From the NCBI GenBank assembly GCA_013377075.1, contig JACABD010000005.1, forward strand, positions 1 through 58,443: DNA of 58,443 nucleotides, in the 5' to 3' direction. Under the pieces are notes generated by a model that saw only the letters and a program-made list of their open reading frames with translations, searched no databases and was not told where the DNA came from. Below are positions 24,875 through 33,997 of the stretch, one piece after another (the stretch's first letter is position 1; every line of letters begins with the position of its first letter). The DNA is from Geobacteraceae bacterium (GTDB lineage Bacteria; Desulfobacterota; Desulfuromonadia; Geobacterales; DSM-12255). Both the position numbers and the translations under genes were made by a program.

Positions 24875-25618
24875 ATGGAACCCCTCACCCTCCTACACCG
24901 TGATGAAAGAGTCGCTCTGTTCAACAAACCCTCTGGCCTGCTACTCCACCGAAGCTTCATCGACCGCCGCGAAAAGAGATTTGCCCTGCAGATGGCCCGC
25001 AACATCCTCGGACAGCGGGTCTATCCGGTTCACCGCCTCGATAAGCCGACTTCAGGCGTGCTCCTTTTCGCCCTGTCAGCGGAGGATGCAGCCATTCTCA
25101 CCGCCTCATTCACAGCAAAAGAGACCATCAAAAAGTACCTTGCCATCTGCCGCGGCATCCCTCCTGAAAGCGGCATCATCGACCATCCGCTGATCGAAGA
25201 GCAGGACAGGCATGACCCCTATCGTCAGGAGGGAAAAGATGCCCAGGATGCGGTCACAGCCTATCGCCGCCTGGCAACTGTCGAACTCCCCTTCCCTGTG
25301 GGGCGCTACCCGACAAGCCGCTATTCGCTGGTGGAAATAAAGCCACTGACAGGTCGCAGGCATCAGATCCGCCGCCACTTCAAACATATTTTTCATCCAC
25401 TGGTCGGTGACGTGAACTACGGTGAAGGGCGACACAACCGTTTTTTTCGGGATGAGTTCGACTGCCCAAGGCTGCTTCTTCACGCCGCCGAGCTCACTTT
25501 CCCCCACCCCGAGGATGGCAGACCCATCACCTGTAGCGCGCCGCTTGATGCGGCTTTCCAGAGGGTGATAGAATCACTTGGCTGGCAGAATACCGGCCAT
25601 CAGGCACTGCTAAGATGA
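24875..25618 (+). CDS. truC: RluA-family pseudouridine synthase, TruC-like
   Basis: A 247-residue stand-alone pseudouridine synthase without an S4 domain. It begins LLHRDERVALFNKPSGLLLHRS, contains the catalytic aspartate in HRLDKPTSGVLLF and ends with the RluA signature LTGRRHQIRRHF. The lack of S4 and the opening sequence best fit TruC, which modifies U65 in the tRNA acceptor/T-arm region. The exact target is inference. The ATG at 24875 begins the conserved domain. Longer in-frame starts would overlap fmt and add non-homologous sequence, but no strong ribosome binding site supports either. It overlaps the next gene by 4 nt (ATGA). Confidence 0.88.
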   Translation: MEPLTLLHRDERVALFNKPSGLLLHRSFIDRREKRFALQMARNILGQRVYPVHRLDKPTSGVLLFALSAEDAAILTASFTAKETIKKYLAICRGIPPESGIIDHPLIEEQDRHDPYRQEGKDAQDAVTAYRRLATVELPFPVGRYPTSRYSLVEIKPLTGRRHQIRRHFKHIFHPLVGDVNYGEGRHNRFFRDEFDCPRLLLHAAELTFPHPEDGRPITCSAPLDAAFQRVIESLGWQNTGHQALLR

Positions 25619-26499
25619 GAGCTCTTCTTTCAATATCAATCATTACTGTTGCTCTACTTGCTCGGGTCGTTTTTGCCAATGAGCCGCTCTATGCCGTATC
25701 TCTTTCCGCCACGCCGGTATTCAATACTCCGGAGATCAGCTCAGTATTTGGCGGCAAAAACGGAAAAACTCTGCAAACCGATAGTTGCGGACAGCTCCGC
25801 GCCCTGGAGTTTGTTGCTCTGCCCGGTACGCTCTTTACTGTTGAAAAGGTTATCTCAGTAGGCGGACGCAAGGTCTACCGGGTGACAACCACCGACTATC
25901 CCTATACGGCAAAAAACGGCTACTACATAGACTCGGATTTCGTAGAGTTTCACAGGGATAGCCCCCATGAACGCCCAAAACATCTCCCTTTACTGGAAAT
26001 GATCCTCACACGGCTGAAAGCTGCCAACAACAGCAGGTATGTCTGGGGAGGAAATGTCGCAAAGGGGTTACCGGAGATGCTGAATCGGCATCCGGCAGCA
26101 CGCTCCCTTTCTTTAGCCGAGCAGAAAGCCTGGACACTGCATGGCGTTGATTGCTCCGGCCTTCTCTACGAAGCGACCGGCGGTTTTACGCCGCGCAACA
26201 CCAGCAGCCTCGTCAGCTACGGCAGCGGAGTGAAGATTGCCGGTAAAAGCCCGAAGGAGATCGCCGCAGCCCTGAAACCGCTGGATCTGATTGTCTGGCC
26301 GGGGCATGTAATGATCGTCATTGATGAGGGGAAGGTGATCGAGAGCCGCCTTGTCTGCAATAATCCGGAAAACGGCGTCAGGATAAGAGATATCAGGGAG
26401 GCACTGGCGGAGACAATGAAGAGACGCACCCCGTCAGACCGGATCAGCAGCGGCTCAGGCGAATTTGTTGTCCGCAGATGGTATCAAAATCAGGAGTGA
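25615..26499 (+). CDS. secreted NlpC/P60-type peptidoglycan hydrolase
   Basis: A 294-residue exported protein with a signal peptide (LSISIITVALLARVVFANE). An SH3-like N-terminal region (about 45-110) is followed by a C40 cysteine-peptidase domain. The catalytic cysteine is in HGVDCSGLLYEATGG, and the conserved histidine is in PLDLIVWPGHVMIVID. NlpC/P60 enzymes usually cut D-gamma-glutamyl-meso-DAP bonds in cell wall peptides. An extra, roughly 40-residue insert (GGNVAKGLPEMLNRHP) precedes the cysteine. The gene is coupled to truC by a 4-nt overlap and converges on the next minus-strand gene with a 10-nt overlap. Confidence 0.85.
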   Translation: MRALLSISIITVALLARVVFANEPLYAVSLSATPVFNTPEISSVFGGKNGKTLQTDSCGQLRALEFVALPGTLFTVEKVISVGGRKVYRVTTTDYPYTAKNGYYIDSDFVEFHRDSPHERPKHLPLLEMILTRLKAANNSRYVWGGNVAKGLPEMLNRHPAARSLSLAEQKAWTLHGVDCSGLLYEATGGFTPRNTSSLVSYGSGVKIAGKSPKEIAAALKPLDLIVWPGHVMIVIDEGKVIESRLVCNNPENGVRIRDIREALAETMKRRTPSDRISSGSGEFVVRRWYQNQE

Positions 26500-27263
26500 C
26501 GCCCGGCAAGACGATCTTCAACTGCTTTTTTCTGTGCAAAAGTAAGCCGGGTTGAGGCAAGGAGTCGTCTGACTTCGGGGAGTTTCATTGCGGGGAGCCA
26601 GAGGGTGAACCAGATGAGCGGCGTCTTTGGGTTGGTCAGGATGGCTTCACGAATATTGGCCCGGCCCTGCCATCTCTGGTTTCTGGCAATCATGGAGATG
26701 GTTTCAGCCGTGGCAGCGCTGCTGCGCAGGAACTGGAAAACCACCCCCTCTTTGAGTTTTGGATTGGCGAGGCAGATCTCAACCAGGCGGGGGTCACCCT
26801 CTTTCAGCAGCGCTTCGAGGATCAGCGGCGTGGCGCGCCTTGCCAGAGTGATCCTGTTACCAAGTGGGGTCAGCGGCAGCCGCTGCATGATGGTTCTTTC
26901 TGCTGCAAGTTTGTGATCAGGCGTTATACTTTGCAGCAGGCAGAGGTTCAGCAGTTCAAAAAGATGCAGATGGGGGAGTATCCCGAGAAGAATGGCTGCC
27001 GGACTGTTCTGGTGAGCTGCAACTGCCAGCTTCAAGGTATGGCTTGTTTCTGTCTGCGATAGCCTGTATATCCTCTTTATGCTCTCCTCCGCCAGGTCCC
27101 TGCGTCTTAAGGCGGCAAGCAGGTGGCTCTCCGTGATAAGCGGATTTTTCAGTGCCGCATGGAGTATCTCTGTAGATGCCTGGGGGATTATTGAAAGAAG
27201 CTCCTCGGCGGAACAGGTGAGCGCTTTTTGTAACAGTTCGACTTTAGCAAGGTCAAAATCCAT
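26490..27263 (-). CDS. helical repeat protein, LRV-like, unknown function
   Basis: A 257-residue, all-helical cytoplasmic protein. Repeating units such as EILHAALKNPLITESHLLAAL, AVAAHQNSPAAILLG, EICLANPKLKEGVVFQFL and REAILTNPKTPLIW share an A..NP.....L pattern, like leucine-rich variant (LRV) or HEAT-type repeats. Such repeats form binding surfaces; no catalytic site is seen. It is transcribed divergently from a Crp/Fnr regulator, with only 20 nt between the two start codons. A -35/-10 pair for this gene (TTGCAG at 27298-27293, TATCCT at 27275-27270) overlaps the start of the regulator gene. Confidence 0.65.
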   Translation of the reverse strand: MDFDLAKVELLQKALTCSAEELLSIIPQASTEILHAALKNPLITESHLLAALRRRDLAEESIKRIYRLSQTETSHTLKLAVAAHQNSPAAILLGILPHLHLFELLNLCLLQSITPDHKLAAERTIMQRLPLTPLGNRITLARRATPLILEALLKEGDPRLVEICLANPKLKEGVVFQFLRSSAATAETISMIARNQRWQGRANIREAILTNPKTPLIWFTLWLPAMKLPEVRRLLASTRLTFAQKKAVEDRLAGRHS

Positions 27264-27269
27264 ATAAAA

Positions 27270-27298
27270 AGGATACCACCAGATTGGAAAACCTGCAA
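27270..27298 (-). promoter_or_regulatory. candidate promoter of the LRV-like gene
   Basis: On the minus strand TTGCAG (27298-27293), a 17-nt spacer and TATCCT (27275-27270), ending 6 nt before the ATG at 27263. No Shine-Dalgarno sequence lies between. The promoter lies over the ribosome binding site and start of the divergent Crp/Fnr gene. Confidence 0.45.
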
Positions 27299-27979
27299 AC
27301 CCTCAAAAAATCACTTCTCTTCGCCGGTCTTGATGAAGAGCATCTTCAACAGGTCGCGGCAATATCCCATCGCAGAAGCTTTATAAAAGGGGAGACTATC
27401 TTTGCAGAAGGGGATACTGCCACTGGCTTCTTCCTCCTGGCAAAGGGTGGTGTAAAGCTCTGCAAAGTCTCGCCTGACGGCAGGGAAAAGGTGCTGCACT
27501 TCGTTCATCCGGGCGAGACCTTTGCCGAAGCAGCATTTTTCGGTGACGGCAGATATCCGGCTGAAGCAAGGGGGGTAGAAGCAGGAGAGCTGCTGATATT
27601 CCCCAAAGATGGATTCATGGGGCTTCTTGAGCGTAACCCGCAGTTTTCCCTTAATCTGATAATTTCGCTGTCACTTCTTTTGCGGCGGTTTGCCCGGCAG
27701 ATAGAAGAGCTTTCATTTGCCGAAGTCCCGAACAGGCTGGCAGCCTATTTGATTGAAATGGCACAGCGCAAATCGACATCTTTTCAGGGGAAAAGCTATA
27801 TAGACCTGGAGATGAAAAAAGGTGAACTGGCCTCAAGGCTTGGCACAGTCAGTGAAACACTTTCAAGGGCCTTTAGAAAATTGAAAGAGGAAAACCTTAT
27901 CGAAGTCGACGGCAGCAGAGTTATCATACTGGATATGCAGGCCCTTTCCAGCATTTCATCGTCCGCCTCGAAAGGTTGA
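27284..27979 (+). CDS. Crp/Fnr-family transcription regulator
   Basis: A 231-residue regulator with an N-terminal cyclic-nucleotide-binding-like beta-roll (FAEGDTATGFFLLAKGGVKL, HPGETFAEAAFFGDGRYPAEA, about 35-115), a dimer helix and a C-terminal winged helix-turn-helix (KKGELASRLGTVSETLSRAFRKL, about 180-205). It lacks the N-terminal Fnr cysteine cluster, so it is not an O2-sensing Fnr; its effector is unknown. The start codon is TTG with AAAGGA upstream. It sits between the divergent LRV-like gene and a histidine kinase, but the target genes cannot be read from this window. Confidence 0.9.
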   Translation: MENLQTLKKSLLFAGLDEEHLQQVAAISHRRSFIKGETIFAEGDTATGFFLLAKGGVKLCKVSPDGREKVLHFVHPGETFAEAAFFGDGRYPAEARGVEAGELLIFPKDGFMGLLERNPQFSLNLIISLSLLLRRFARQIEELSFAEVPNRLAAYLIEMAQRKSTSFQGKSYIDLEMKKGELASRLGTVSETLSRAFRKLKEENLIEVDGSRVIILDMQALSSISSSASKG

Positions 27980-28020
27980 CTGGACTTTTGCCACAGGACT
28001 TGTTAATTTAATCCAATCTC

Positions 28021-29589
28021 ATGCCAAACAGGCGTTCTATGCCAACACTCTCTCAAATCTTTGGATCAGGTTTATCAGGAAAGCTCCGAAGCAGCTTCAG
28101 AGTCAGGCTGTTTACCGGCATTACTGTCGTCATCCTGATCGTCTGTTGCAGCTTTGCCACCCTGCTTTTTTACCAGCAGTATCAGGCACAGCTCGACAAA
28201 AGAGAGAGCGAGGGGAGCCTGATGGCAAAGCTCCTTGCCCGCGATGTCCGCCTGGCAGTCTTTTCCGGCAATCGCGACGAAATCATCCTCGCCGCAAAAG
28301 GGACAATGTCCCTTCCCGAGGTGCAGTCCGTCGAAATATATGACCCGGAAGGGTTGCTGATTGCCAGACTTGCCACACCAGCCGATGACAGTGCCCGCTA
28401 CTCAACCTTCAGAGAACTTATTCCGGGACTATTGAACGTTGAACTTGAAAAGTCACTGTTCGTGGGAAAACGATGGGGAAGCGCACCGGATGCCGCCATA
28501 GGCTCAGTCCGCATTGTCGTTGATGAATCAAAGGCCGAGGCACATCTACACCGCCTTATCATCACCGTTTTGACAGCTACCATCATCTTCATCACCTTCG
28601 GCATACTGGCAGCCTACCTCCTGGCAAAGAGCATGACAAGGCCTATCATCGAACTCTCTGAATGTGCTGCTGCGCTCAAAGACGGCAATGACTCCGTCCG
28701 GGCTCCCATTGAAACATCCGACGAAATCGGTCACCTTGCCTCCTCCTTCAACAGCATGGTTGATGCCATCCGTCTAAGGACAAGAGATCTTGAAGAGGCA
28801 CTGGAAGAACTTTACCAGCTCAACATTGCCCTTGAAGACAAGGTAGCAAAAAGAACCTCCCAGCTTGAAAATGCCAACCGCGAACTTGAATCATTCAACT
28901 ACTCTGCATCCCACGATCTGCGTGCCCCGCTGAACCGACTCACCGGTTTTTGCGAGGTCTTAAAGGAAGAGTACGGCGATAGACTGGGCAAGCAGGGTCT
29001 GCACTACATCCAAAGGATAGCAAGCACTGGAGATCAAATGAATCTTGTTCTCTCTGCGATGCTGACTCTTTACCAGGTTCAGCAGAGGGAGATGAGCCCA
29101 AGACCTCTCGATATAAGCGAGCTCGCAACCGCTGTTGCTGCCTCCCTGAAACAGCGGGAGAGCGACAGAAAAGTGGAATTCGTAATCGAGCCGAATATAA
29201 TCGTTTTTGCGGACATGAAGCTGATCTGGCTGGCTCTGGAGAATATTCTTGGGAATGCCTGGAAATTCACGAAAAGCAGGGATGACGCTAAAATTGAGTT
29301 CGGCAGACTGGGAAATGACGGAGAAACTGTCTGCTATGTAAGAGACAACGGTGCCGGATTCAACATGGAATATTACGACAAACTCTTCACTCCATTCCAG
29401 AGGCTTCATAATTTTGAGGATTTCCCCGGAACAGGCGTGGGGCTTGCAATTGTGCAGAGGATAATATCACGCCATGGTGGCAGGATTTGGCTTGAGAGCA
29501 ATGAAGGTCTCGGGACAACCTGCTACTTTGTCCTTCAGCAACACGAAAGGATAAAAGAGCCCCTGGCCGAAGGCAATATTCATGGATAA
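28021..29589 (+). CDS. membrane sensor histidine kinase
   Basis: A 522-residue two-component kinase. TM1 lies at about 28-52, a periplasmic sensor at about 53-175 (CHASE8-like by eye: LARDVRLAVFSGNRDEII), and TM2 at about 180-205. A HAMP domain (SMTRPIIELSECAAALKDG) is followed by a coiled coil (about 250-290), HisKA with phosphoacceptor H298 in SASHDLRAPLNR, and HATPase_c with N, G1 and G2 boxes (ENILGNAWKF, DNGAGF, GTGVGLAIV). The bacteriophytochrome-like HisKA type often pairs with single-domain receivers, and one follows with an 8-nt overlap. The signal is unknown. Confidence 0.93.
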   Translation: MPNRRSMPTLSQIFGSGLSGKLRSSFRVRLFTGITVVILIVCCSFATLLFYQQYQAQLDKRESEGSLMAKLLARDVRLAVFSGNRDEIILAAKGTMSLPEVQSVEIYDPEGLLIARLATPADDSARYSTFRELIPGLLNVELEKSLFVGKRWGSAPDAAIGSVRIVVDESKAEAHLHRLIITVLTATIIFITFGILAAYLLAKSMTRPIIELSECAAALKDGNDSVRAPIETSDEIGHLASSFNSMVDAIRLRTRDLEEALEELYQLNIALEDKVAKRTSQLENANRELESFNYSASHDLRAPLNRLTGFCEVLKEEYGDRLGKQGLHYIQRIASTGDQMNLVLSAMLTLYQVQQREMSPRPLDISELATAVAASLKQRESDRKVEFVIEPNIIVFADMKLIWLALENILGNAWKFTKSRDDAKIEFGRLGNDGETVCYVRDNGAGFNMEYYDKLFTPFQRLHNFEDFPGTGVGLAIVQRIISRHGGRIWLESNEGLGTTCYFVLQQHERIKEPLAEGNIHG

Positions 29590-29983
29590 ATTCTCCCTGC
29601 TTCTGGTGGAAGATAACGAAGACGATCGTTTTTTGACTACACGAATAATCAAAAAACTCCCTTTTGCGGTAGATCTGGAGATCTGTAAAAACGGCGATGA
29701 TGCATTTAAACGCATCCTGACAAACTCTCTTGAACTCCCTGCGCTGATACTTCTCGACCTGCAACTTCCAAAGATGGGGGGGATCGATCTTCTCGCAAAG
29801 ATCCGTGGGACATACACCGCCAAAGAACTGCCGGTTATCATTCTCAGTTCATCGGACAATCCAGGAGACATTGCCCTCTGCAAGGAACTGGGAATCAGCG
29901 GCTACCTGTCCAAACCCCCTGAGCTTCAAGCACTACTCACACATCTGCAAATGGTACTACCCCTCTCCCCTACTCCACAGTAA
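29582..29983 (+). CDS. single-domain response regulator (Rcp1-like)
   Basis: A 133-residue CheY-like receiver with acidic residues E10/D11, phosphoacceptor D59 in [13 protein letters not shown]89 and K111 in YLSKPP. There is no output domain. The extra length between beta3 and beta4 ([15 protein letters not shown]) is typical of Rcp1-type partners of phytochrome-like kinases. It overlaps the kinase gene by 8 nt and is presumably phosphorylated by it. Its 3' end overlaps the converging glmS gene by 14 nt. Confidence 0.92.
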   Translation: MDKFSLLLVEDNEDDRFLTTRIIKKLPFAVDLEICKNGDDAFKRILTNSLELPALILLDLQLPKMGGIDLLAKIRGTYTAKELPVIILSSSDNPGDIALCKELGISGYLSKPPELQALLTHLQMVLPLSPTPQ

Positions 29984-31805
29984 CACTCTTGGCCAGATTC
30001 CTCGGCTGATCCACATCGGTCCCTTTGAGCACGGCCACATGATAGGCAAGGAGCTGCAAGGGGATTGAGAGGATGAGCGGCAGCATCTCTTCCGGTGCGT
30101 CTGGAATCTCGATAACTGTTTCGACCTTGCCCTTTACATCCTGATCACCTTTCGAACATACGGCAATAACCCTGCCGCCACGAGCAATGACCTCCTCCAT
30201 GTTGGAGGCGACCTTTTCGTAGGTGCTGTTCTTCGGCACAAGAACAACGACCGGCATATTTTCATCAATGAGGGCTATGGGACCGTGCTTCATCTCCCCT
30301 GCCGGATACCCTTCTGCATGGATATAGGAGATTTCCTTCAGCTTCAGCGCCCCCTCAAGGGCGATTGGGTAGTTCATACCCCGACCGAGGAAGAGGAAAT
30401 CGCGGGCATTCATGTACTGCCTGGCGACTTTTTCTACTGCTGCATCGAGCTTGAGGGTCTCCTCCATGATGGCAGCCACCTGTAACAGCCCTGAAATCAG
30501 CGTTTTCCCTTTGTTTTCATCGATCCTGCCGATGGCGCGGCCAAAGCGGATTGTGAGGAGATAAAGGGCTGTCAACTGGGTGACAAAGGCTTTTGTGGAG
30601 GCAACCCCGATTTCAGGTCCGGCATGGGTGTAGATCACCCCGTCAGCCTCACGGGCAATTGACGAATCAACCACGTTGCAGATGGCAACGGCCTTTGCCC
30701 CACGTGAGCGCCCTTCACGCATGGCAGCCAGGGTATCTGCAGTCTCTCCTGACTGGGAGATGAGAATCAGCAGAGTCCGCTCGTTTACCACAGGGTTGCG
30801 ATAGCGGAATTCCGAGGCGATATCGACTTCGACAGGAATTCGGCAATGTTCTTCAAGGAGAAATTTCCCCACAAGCCCGGAGTGCCACGATGTGCCGCAG
30901 GCAACGATACTGATCCGGTCAACAGTGGCAAGATATTGGTCGGAAAGATTGAAATCACCGAGGAAAACATCCCCCTGATCCTCGATCAGCCTGCCTGCGA
31001 TGGTGTCCCGCACCGCCCGTGGCTGCTCGTAAATCTCCTTGAGCATGAAGTGCTTGTAGCCCCCCTTTTCAGCCATAAGCGGCGACCAGTCAATATGCCT
31101 TGGCTGCTTCACCAGGCGCTCACCGGAAATGGTTGAAAATTCCGCCTCAAGGCAATCCTTGCGAAAGAGAACGAACTCACCATCTTCCATGAAAACCATT
31201 TTTCTTGTGTGGGCAAGTATGGCCGGGATATCAGAGGCGACAAAAAATTCGTCCTCGCCAATCCCCACCACCATGGGGGAACCCTGTTTGGCAGCGATCA
31301 TCACCCCCGGCTCATCTTCACAGAGGACGCAGACGGCAAAGGCGCCGCGCACCTTCTGCAGAGCCAGGCGCACAGCAGCTTCAAAGCCGCAGCCCGATTT
31401 CAGCTCTTCATCAACCAGATGGGAGATAACTTCTGTGTCAGTCTCGGATTTGAAAATATGGCCTATGCTACGCAGATGCTCTCGCAAGTGGAGGTAGTTT
31501 TCGATGATGCCGTTATGGACGACAATCACAGGGCCGGCCTTGTGGGGGTGGGCATTGATCTCTGAAGGTCTGCCATGGGTCGCCCAGCGGGTGTGGCCGA
31601 TGCCGATGGTGCCGGAAAGCGGGGTTTCCAGAAGCCGTCTCTCCAGATTAACCAGCTTCCCTTCGCTTCTCGCCATTATGGCAGCACCATCAAGGAGCGT
31701 ACATATGCCGGCCGAGTCATACCCCCGGTATTCGAGCTTTTTCAGCCCATCTAGAATGACAGGGGAGGCCTGCTGTTTGCCTATGTAACCAACTATTCCG
31801 CACAT
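29970..31805 (-). CDS. glmS: glutamine-fructose-6-phosphate aminotransferase
   Basis: A 611-residue enzyme making glucosamine-6-phosphate from fructose-6-phosphate and glutamine, the first step to UDP-GlcNAc for peptidoglycan and lipid A. It starts MCGIVGYIG with the N-terminal nucleophile Cys2 of the glutaminase domain ([24 protein letters not shown]). Two SIS sugar-isomerase domains follow ([38 protein letters not shown]), and the C-terminus KSVTVE is canonical. AGGAG precedes the start. It lies 56 nt downstream of glmU in the same direction. No glmS ribozyme is visible in that short gap. Confidence 0.97.
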   Translation of the reverse strand: MCGIVGYIGKQQASPVILDGLKKLEYRGYDSAGICTLLDGAAIMARSEGKLVNLERRLLETPLSGTIGIGHTRWATHGRPSEINAHPHKAGPVIVVHNGIIENYLHLREHLRSIGHIFKSETDTEVISHLVDEELKSGCGFEAAVRLALQKVRGAFAVCVLCEDEPGVMIAAKQGSPMVVGIGEDEFFVASDIPAILAHTRKMVFMEDGEFVLFRKDCLEAEFSTISGERLVKQPRHIDWSPLMAEKGGYKHFMLKEIYEQPRAVRDTIAGRLIEDQGDVFLGDFNLSDQYLATVDRISIVACGTSWHSGLVGKFLLEEHCRIPVEVDIASEFRYRNPVVNERTLLILISQSGETADTLAAMREGRSRGAKAVAICNVVDSSIAREADGVIYTHAGPEIGVASTKAFVTQLTALYLLTIRFGRAIGRIDENKGKTLISGLLQVAAIMEETLKLDAAVEKVARQYMNARDFLFLGRGMNYPIALEGALKLKEISYIHAEGYPAGEMKHGPIALIDENMPVVVLVPKNSTYEKVASNMEEVIARGGRVIAVCSKGDQDVKGKVETVIEIPDAPEEMLPLILSIPLQLLAYHVAVLKGTDVDQPRNLAKSVTVE

Positions 31806-31861
31806 GTGAAACTCCTGTTAAAATCAATAGGTAAAAGGTCAAGGGTTAAGGGTTTTTACCT

Positions 31862-33244
31862 TTAGCCTTTAACCAACCTGTTTTTAACCCAATCAACCTT
31901 GTTAACCTGGGCTGTTCTGGCAATGGCCAGCGAATCCGGCGGGACGTCGATTGTTACGGTTGTTCCTGCGGCGATGAGGGAATTGCTGCCGACGGTTACC
32001 GGGGCAACCAGCTGGACGTCGCTGCCGACAAAGACGTTGTCGCCGATGACTGTCTTGTGTTTGTTGACCCCATCGTAATTACAGGTGATGGTTCCGCAGC
32101 CGATATTGACATCGGCGCCTATCTCGGCATCACCAAGATAGGTAAGATGTGAGGCTTTCGAACCTCTCCCCATGGTGATCTTCTTCGTCTCGACAAAGTT
32201 GCCGATCTTGACATGCTCTCCGAGTCTGGTTCCGGGGCGCAGATGGGCCATCGGGCCGATTGAGGCTTCGTCACCGATTCTGGACTCTTCAGCAACCGAG
32301 CCTGCCTTGATGGTTACCCGATCGCCTATGACAGAGTCTCGGATCGATGCGCCCTGCTCGATTATGCAACCGGTACCGATGACGGTACTGCCGGTGATAT
32401 GAACATTTGGATGAATTATGGTATCAGCACCAATTGAAACACCTTCTTCAATGTAGGTGGCAGCCGGGTCGATCATGGTTGTGCCGGAGAGCATCAGCCC
32501 CCTGTTGATCCTGCTTCGCATAATTGTGGAGACTTCAGCGAGTTGAACCCGGTCGTTAACCCCCATCACCTCGGTAGGATCATCTGTGGGAAACGCCAGA
32601 CAAAGGCGACTCTCCTGGGCTGCAATCTTGACGATATCTGTCAGATAATACTCCCCCTGGGCATTGTCACACTTGAGCCCGGCAAGGGCCTTGAAAAGAA
32701 ACTCTGCCGATACGCAGTAAATTCCGGAATTAATCTCGTCGATCTCCCGCTCTTCAGGAGTTGCATCTTTTTCTTCAACAATCCTGCTGATCCGCCCCCC
32801 TTCCCTCTTGACCACACGGCCATAGCCAAAGGGATTCTCAAGGTGGGTTGTCAGGACAGTGACTACCGCCCCTCTCTTCTCATGGTTTTCGAGCATGGCG
32901 CCGACTGTTTCACTCTTCAAGAGGGGCACATCGCCGCAGAGAATCAGAACCGTTCCGCTAAAATCTTCGAGGGCAGTGCGGGCGCAGGCAGCAGCGTGCC
33001 CGGTTCCCAGCTGCTCCTCCTGAAGGGCAAAGACTATGGTTTCGTCGGATGAAAAAAAATCCCTCACCGTTTGCGCCTGGTGCCCGACGACAACAGCAAG
33101 CCGTCCTGCGCCGACGGCTTTGGCCGCACGGACTGAATACGAGATCATCGGCTTGTCTACGACCCTGTGCATTACTTTCACAAGGCCTGACTTCATGCGG
33201 GTACCTTTGCCGGCTGCGAGGATTATCGCTGCAACATTAGACAT
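31862..33244 (-). CDS. glmU: bifunctional UDP-GlcNAc pyrophosphorylase / GlcN-1-P acetyltransferase
   Basis: A 460-residue enzyme for the last two steps to UDP-GlcNAc. The N-terminal nucleotidyltransferase domain has LAAGKGTRMKS, QLGTGHA and LCGDVPLL. The C-terminal left-handed beta-helix acetyltransferase shows hexapeptide repeats and GNFVETK, HLTYLGDAEIG and NYDGVNKHKT. The ATG at 33244 is preceded by GGAGG. An upstream TTG at 33262 would place that ribosome site inside the gene. It is read from a good promoter (TTGACG/TATAAA) about 80-110 nt upstream and followed by glmS. The glmU-glmS order makes this a UDP-GlcNAc operon. Confidence 0.97.
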   Translation of the reverse strand: MSNVAAIILAAGKGTRMKSGLVKVMHRVVDKPMISYSVRAAKAVGAGRLAVVVGHQAQTVRDFFSSDETIVFALQEEQLGTGHAAACARTALEDFSGTVLILCGDVPLLKSETVGAMLENHEKRGAVVTVLTTHLENPFGYGRVVKREGGRISRIVEEKDATPEEREIDEINSGIYCVSAEFLFKALAGLKCDNAQGEYYLTDIVKIAAQESRLCLAFPTDDPTEVMGVNDRVQLAEVSTIMRSRINRGLMLSGTTMIDPAATYIEEGVSIGADTIIHPNVHITGSTVIGTGCIIEQGASIRDSVIGDRVTIKAGSVAEESRIGDEASIGPMAHLRPGTRLGEHVKIGNFVETKKITMGRGSKASHLTYLGDAEIGADVNIGCGTITCNYDGVNKHKTVIGDNVFVGSDVQLVAPVTVGSNSLIAAGTTVTIDVPPDSLAIARTAQVNKVDWVKNRLVKG

Positions 33245-33323
33245 ATTTAAAAAAACCTCCAATGTACGGATGGCTTGTATTTATCCTTAACTGTCATTTG
33301 GCTGCGACCAACTGACGTCCTCT

Positions 33324-33352
33324 TTTATAGATTATGCCCCCTGTATCGTCAA
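33324..33352 (-). promoter_or_regulatory. glmU-glmS promoter
   Basis: On the minus strand TTGACG (33352-33347), a 17-nt spacer and TATAAA (33329-33324), about 80 nt upstream of the glmU start, leaving a 5' leader of roughly 70 nt. It lies back-to-back with the promoter for the 33428 gene. Confidence 0.65.
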
Positions 33353-33382
33353 GGAATTAAAGCCTTTACAGCTTATTTTGGC

Positions 33383-33411
33383 TTTACATGACGCATAGTT
33401 CCGCATATATT
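33383..33411 (+). promoter_or_regulatory. promoter of the 33428 gene cluster
   Basis: TTTACA (33383-33388), an exact 17-nt spacer and TATATT (33406-33411). A CGGAGAAAAG ribosome binding site follows just before the ATG at 33428. Confidence 0.65.
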
Positions 33412-33427
33412 CTCTTACGGAGAAAAG

Positions 33428-33997
33428 ATGGCCATACAGGATGACATAACATTTCTTGAAAGCAGCATTGCCGAGCTTGTTGTCAAGTACGAACAGTACT
33501 TTCTCGGCATTGAGAAACGTGAGCCGCTGAAACTCTACGAGGATATTGAGCGTTTCATCAGGCGCTACAACACCTCCACCATCATCAATACAATGATGAA
33601 GTTCAAGTTTAATACGCTTGTGGGAAAGTTCAACAGTTACAAACAGTATTGGACCAGGATTAACCGGCTTATTGAAGAGGGGAAATACTCAAGAGACAAA
33701 TTCATCATGGCCCGCCACCTTGCTGAAGGCGCTCCGCGCCAGACTGCAGAGCACCATGAAAAACCGCGGGCGAATGATACCGAGATGGTCTTCCAGCACT
33801 ACCTCGAGGCCCGCAGAAAATGTAATCTCCCCACAGACAACATCAGTCGTGAAACAATGATTTCTGTTATCGAGAAGCAGCGTGAGGCTCTCAGAAGCAA
33901 GCATCACTGTGCAGAAGTGGAGTTCAGGGTTGTCATTGAAGACGGCGCTCCCAAGCTTAAAGCCAGGCCCTCTAAAACCGCAGTAAAAAATCATTGA
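33428..33997 (+). CDS. MXAN_5187-like conserved protein
   Basis: A 189-residue soluble, charged, mostly helical protein. An N-terminal helical region (LVVKYEQYFLGIEKREPLK, YNTSTIINTMMKFKFNTLVGKFNSYKQYW) is joined by a variable linker to a C-terminal segment, EFRVVIEDGAPKLKARP. This architecture resembles proteins annotated in myxobacteria and Geobacter as MXAN_5187 C-terminal domain proteins; I make that match from memory. No catalytic motif is seen and function is unknown. It has its own promoter and shares a base with the radical SAM gene (TGATG), so it is probably a partner or regulator of that protein. Confidence 0.6.
   Translation: MAIQDDITFLESSIAELVVKYEQYFLGIEKREPLKLYEDIERFIRRYNTSTIINTMMKFKFNTLVGKFNSYKQYWTRINRLIEEGKYSRDKFIMARHLAEGAPRQTAEHHEKPRANDTEMVFQHYLEARRKCNLPTDNISRETMISVIEKQREALRSKHHCAEVEFRVVIEDGAPKLKARPSKTAVKNH

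Noticed and set aside
31806-31861. GGTAAAA...TTTTTACC near-hairpin between glmU and glmS
   Set aside because: Too short and AT-rich to be a convincing terminator or riboswitch, and glmS is probably cotranscribed with glmU.
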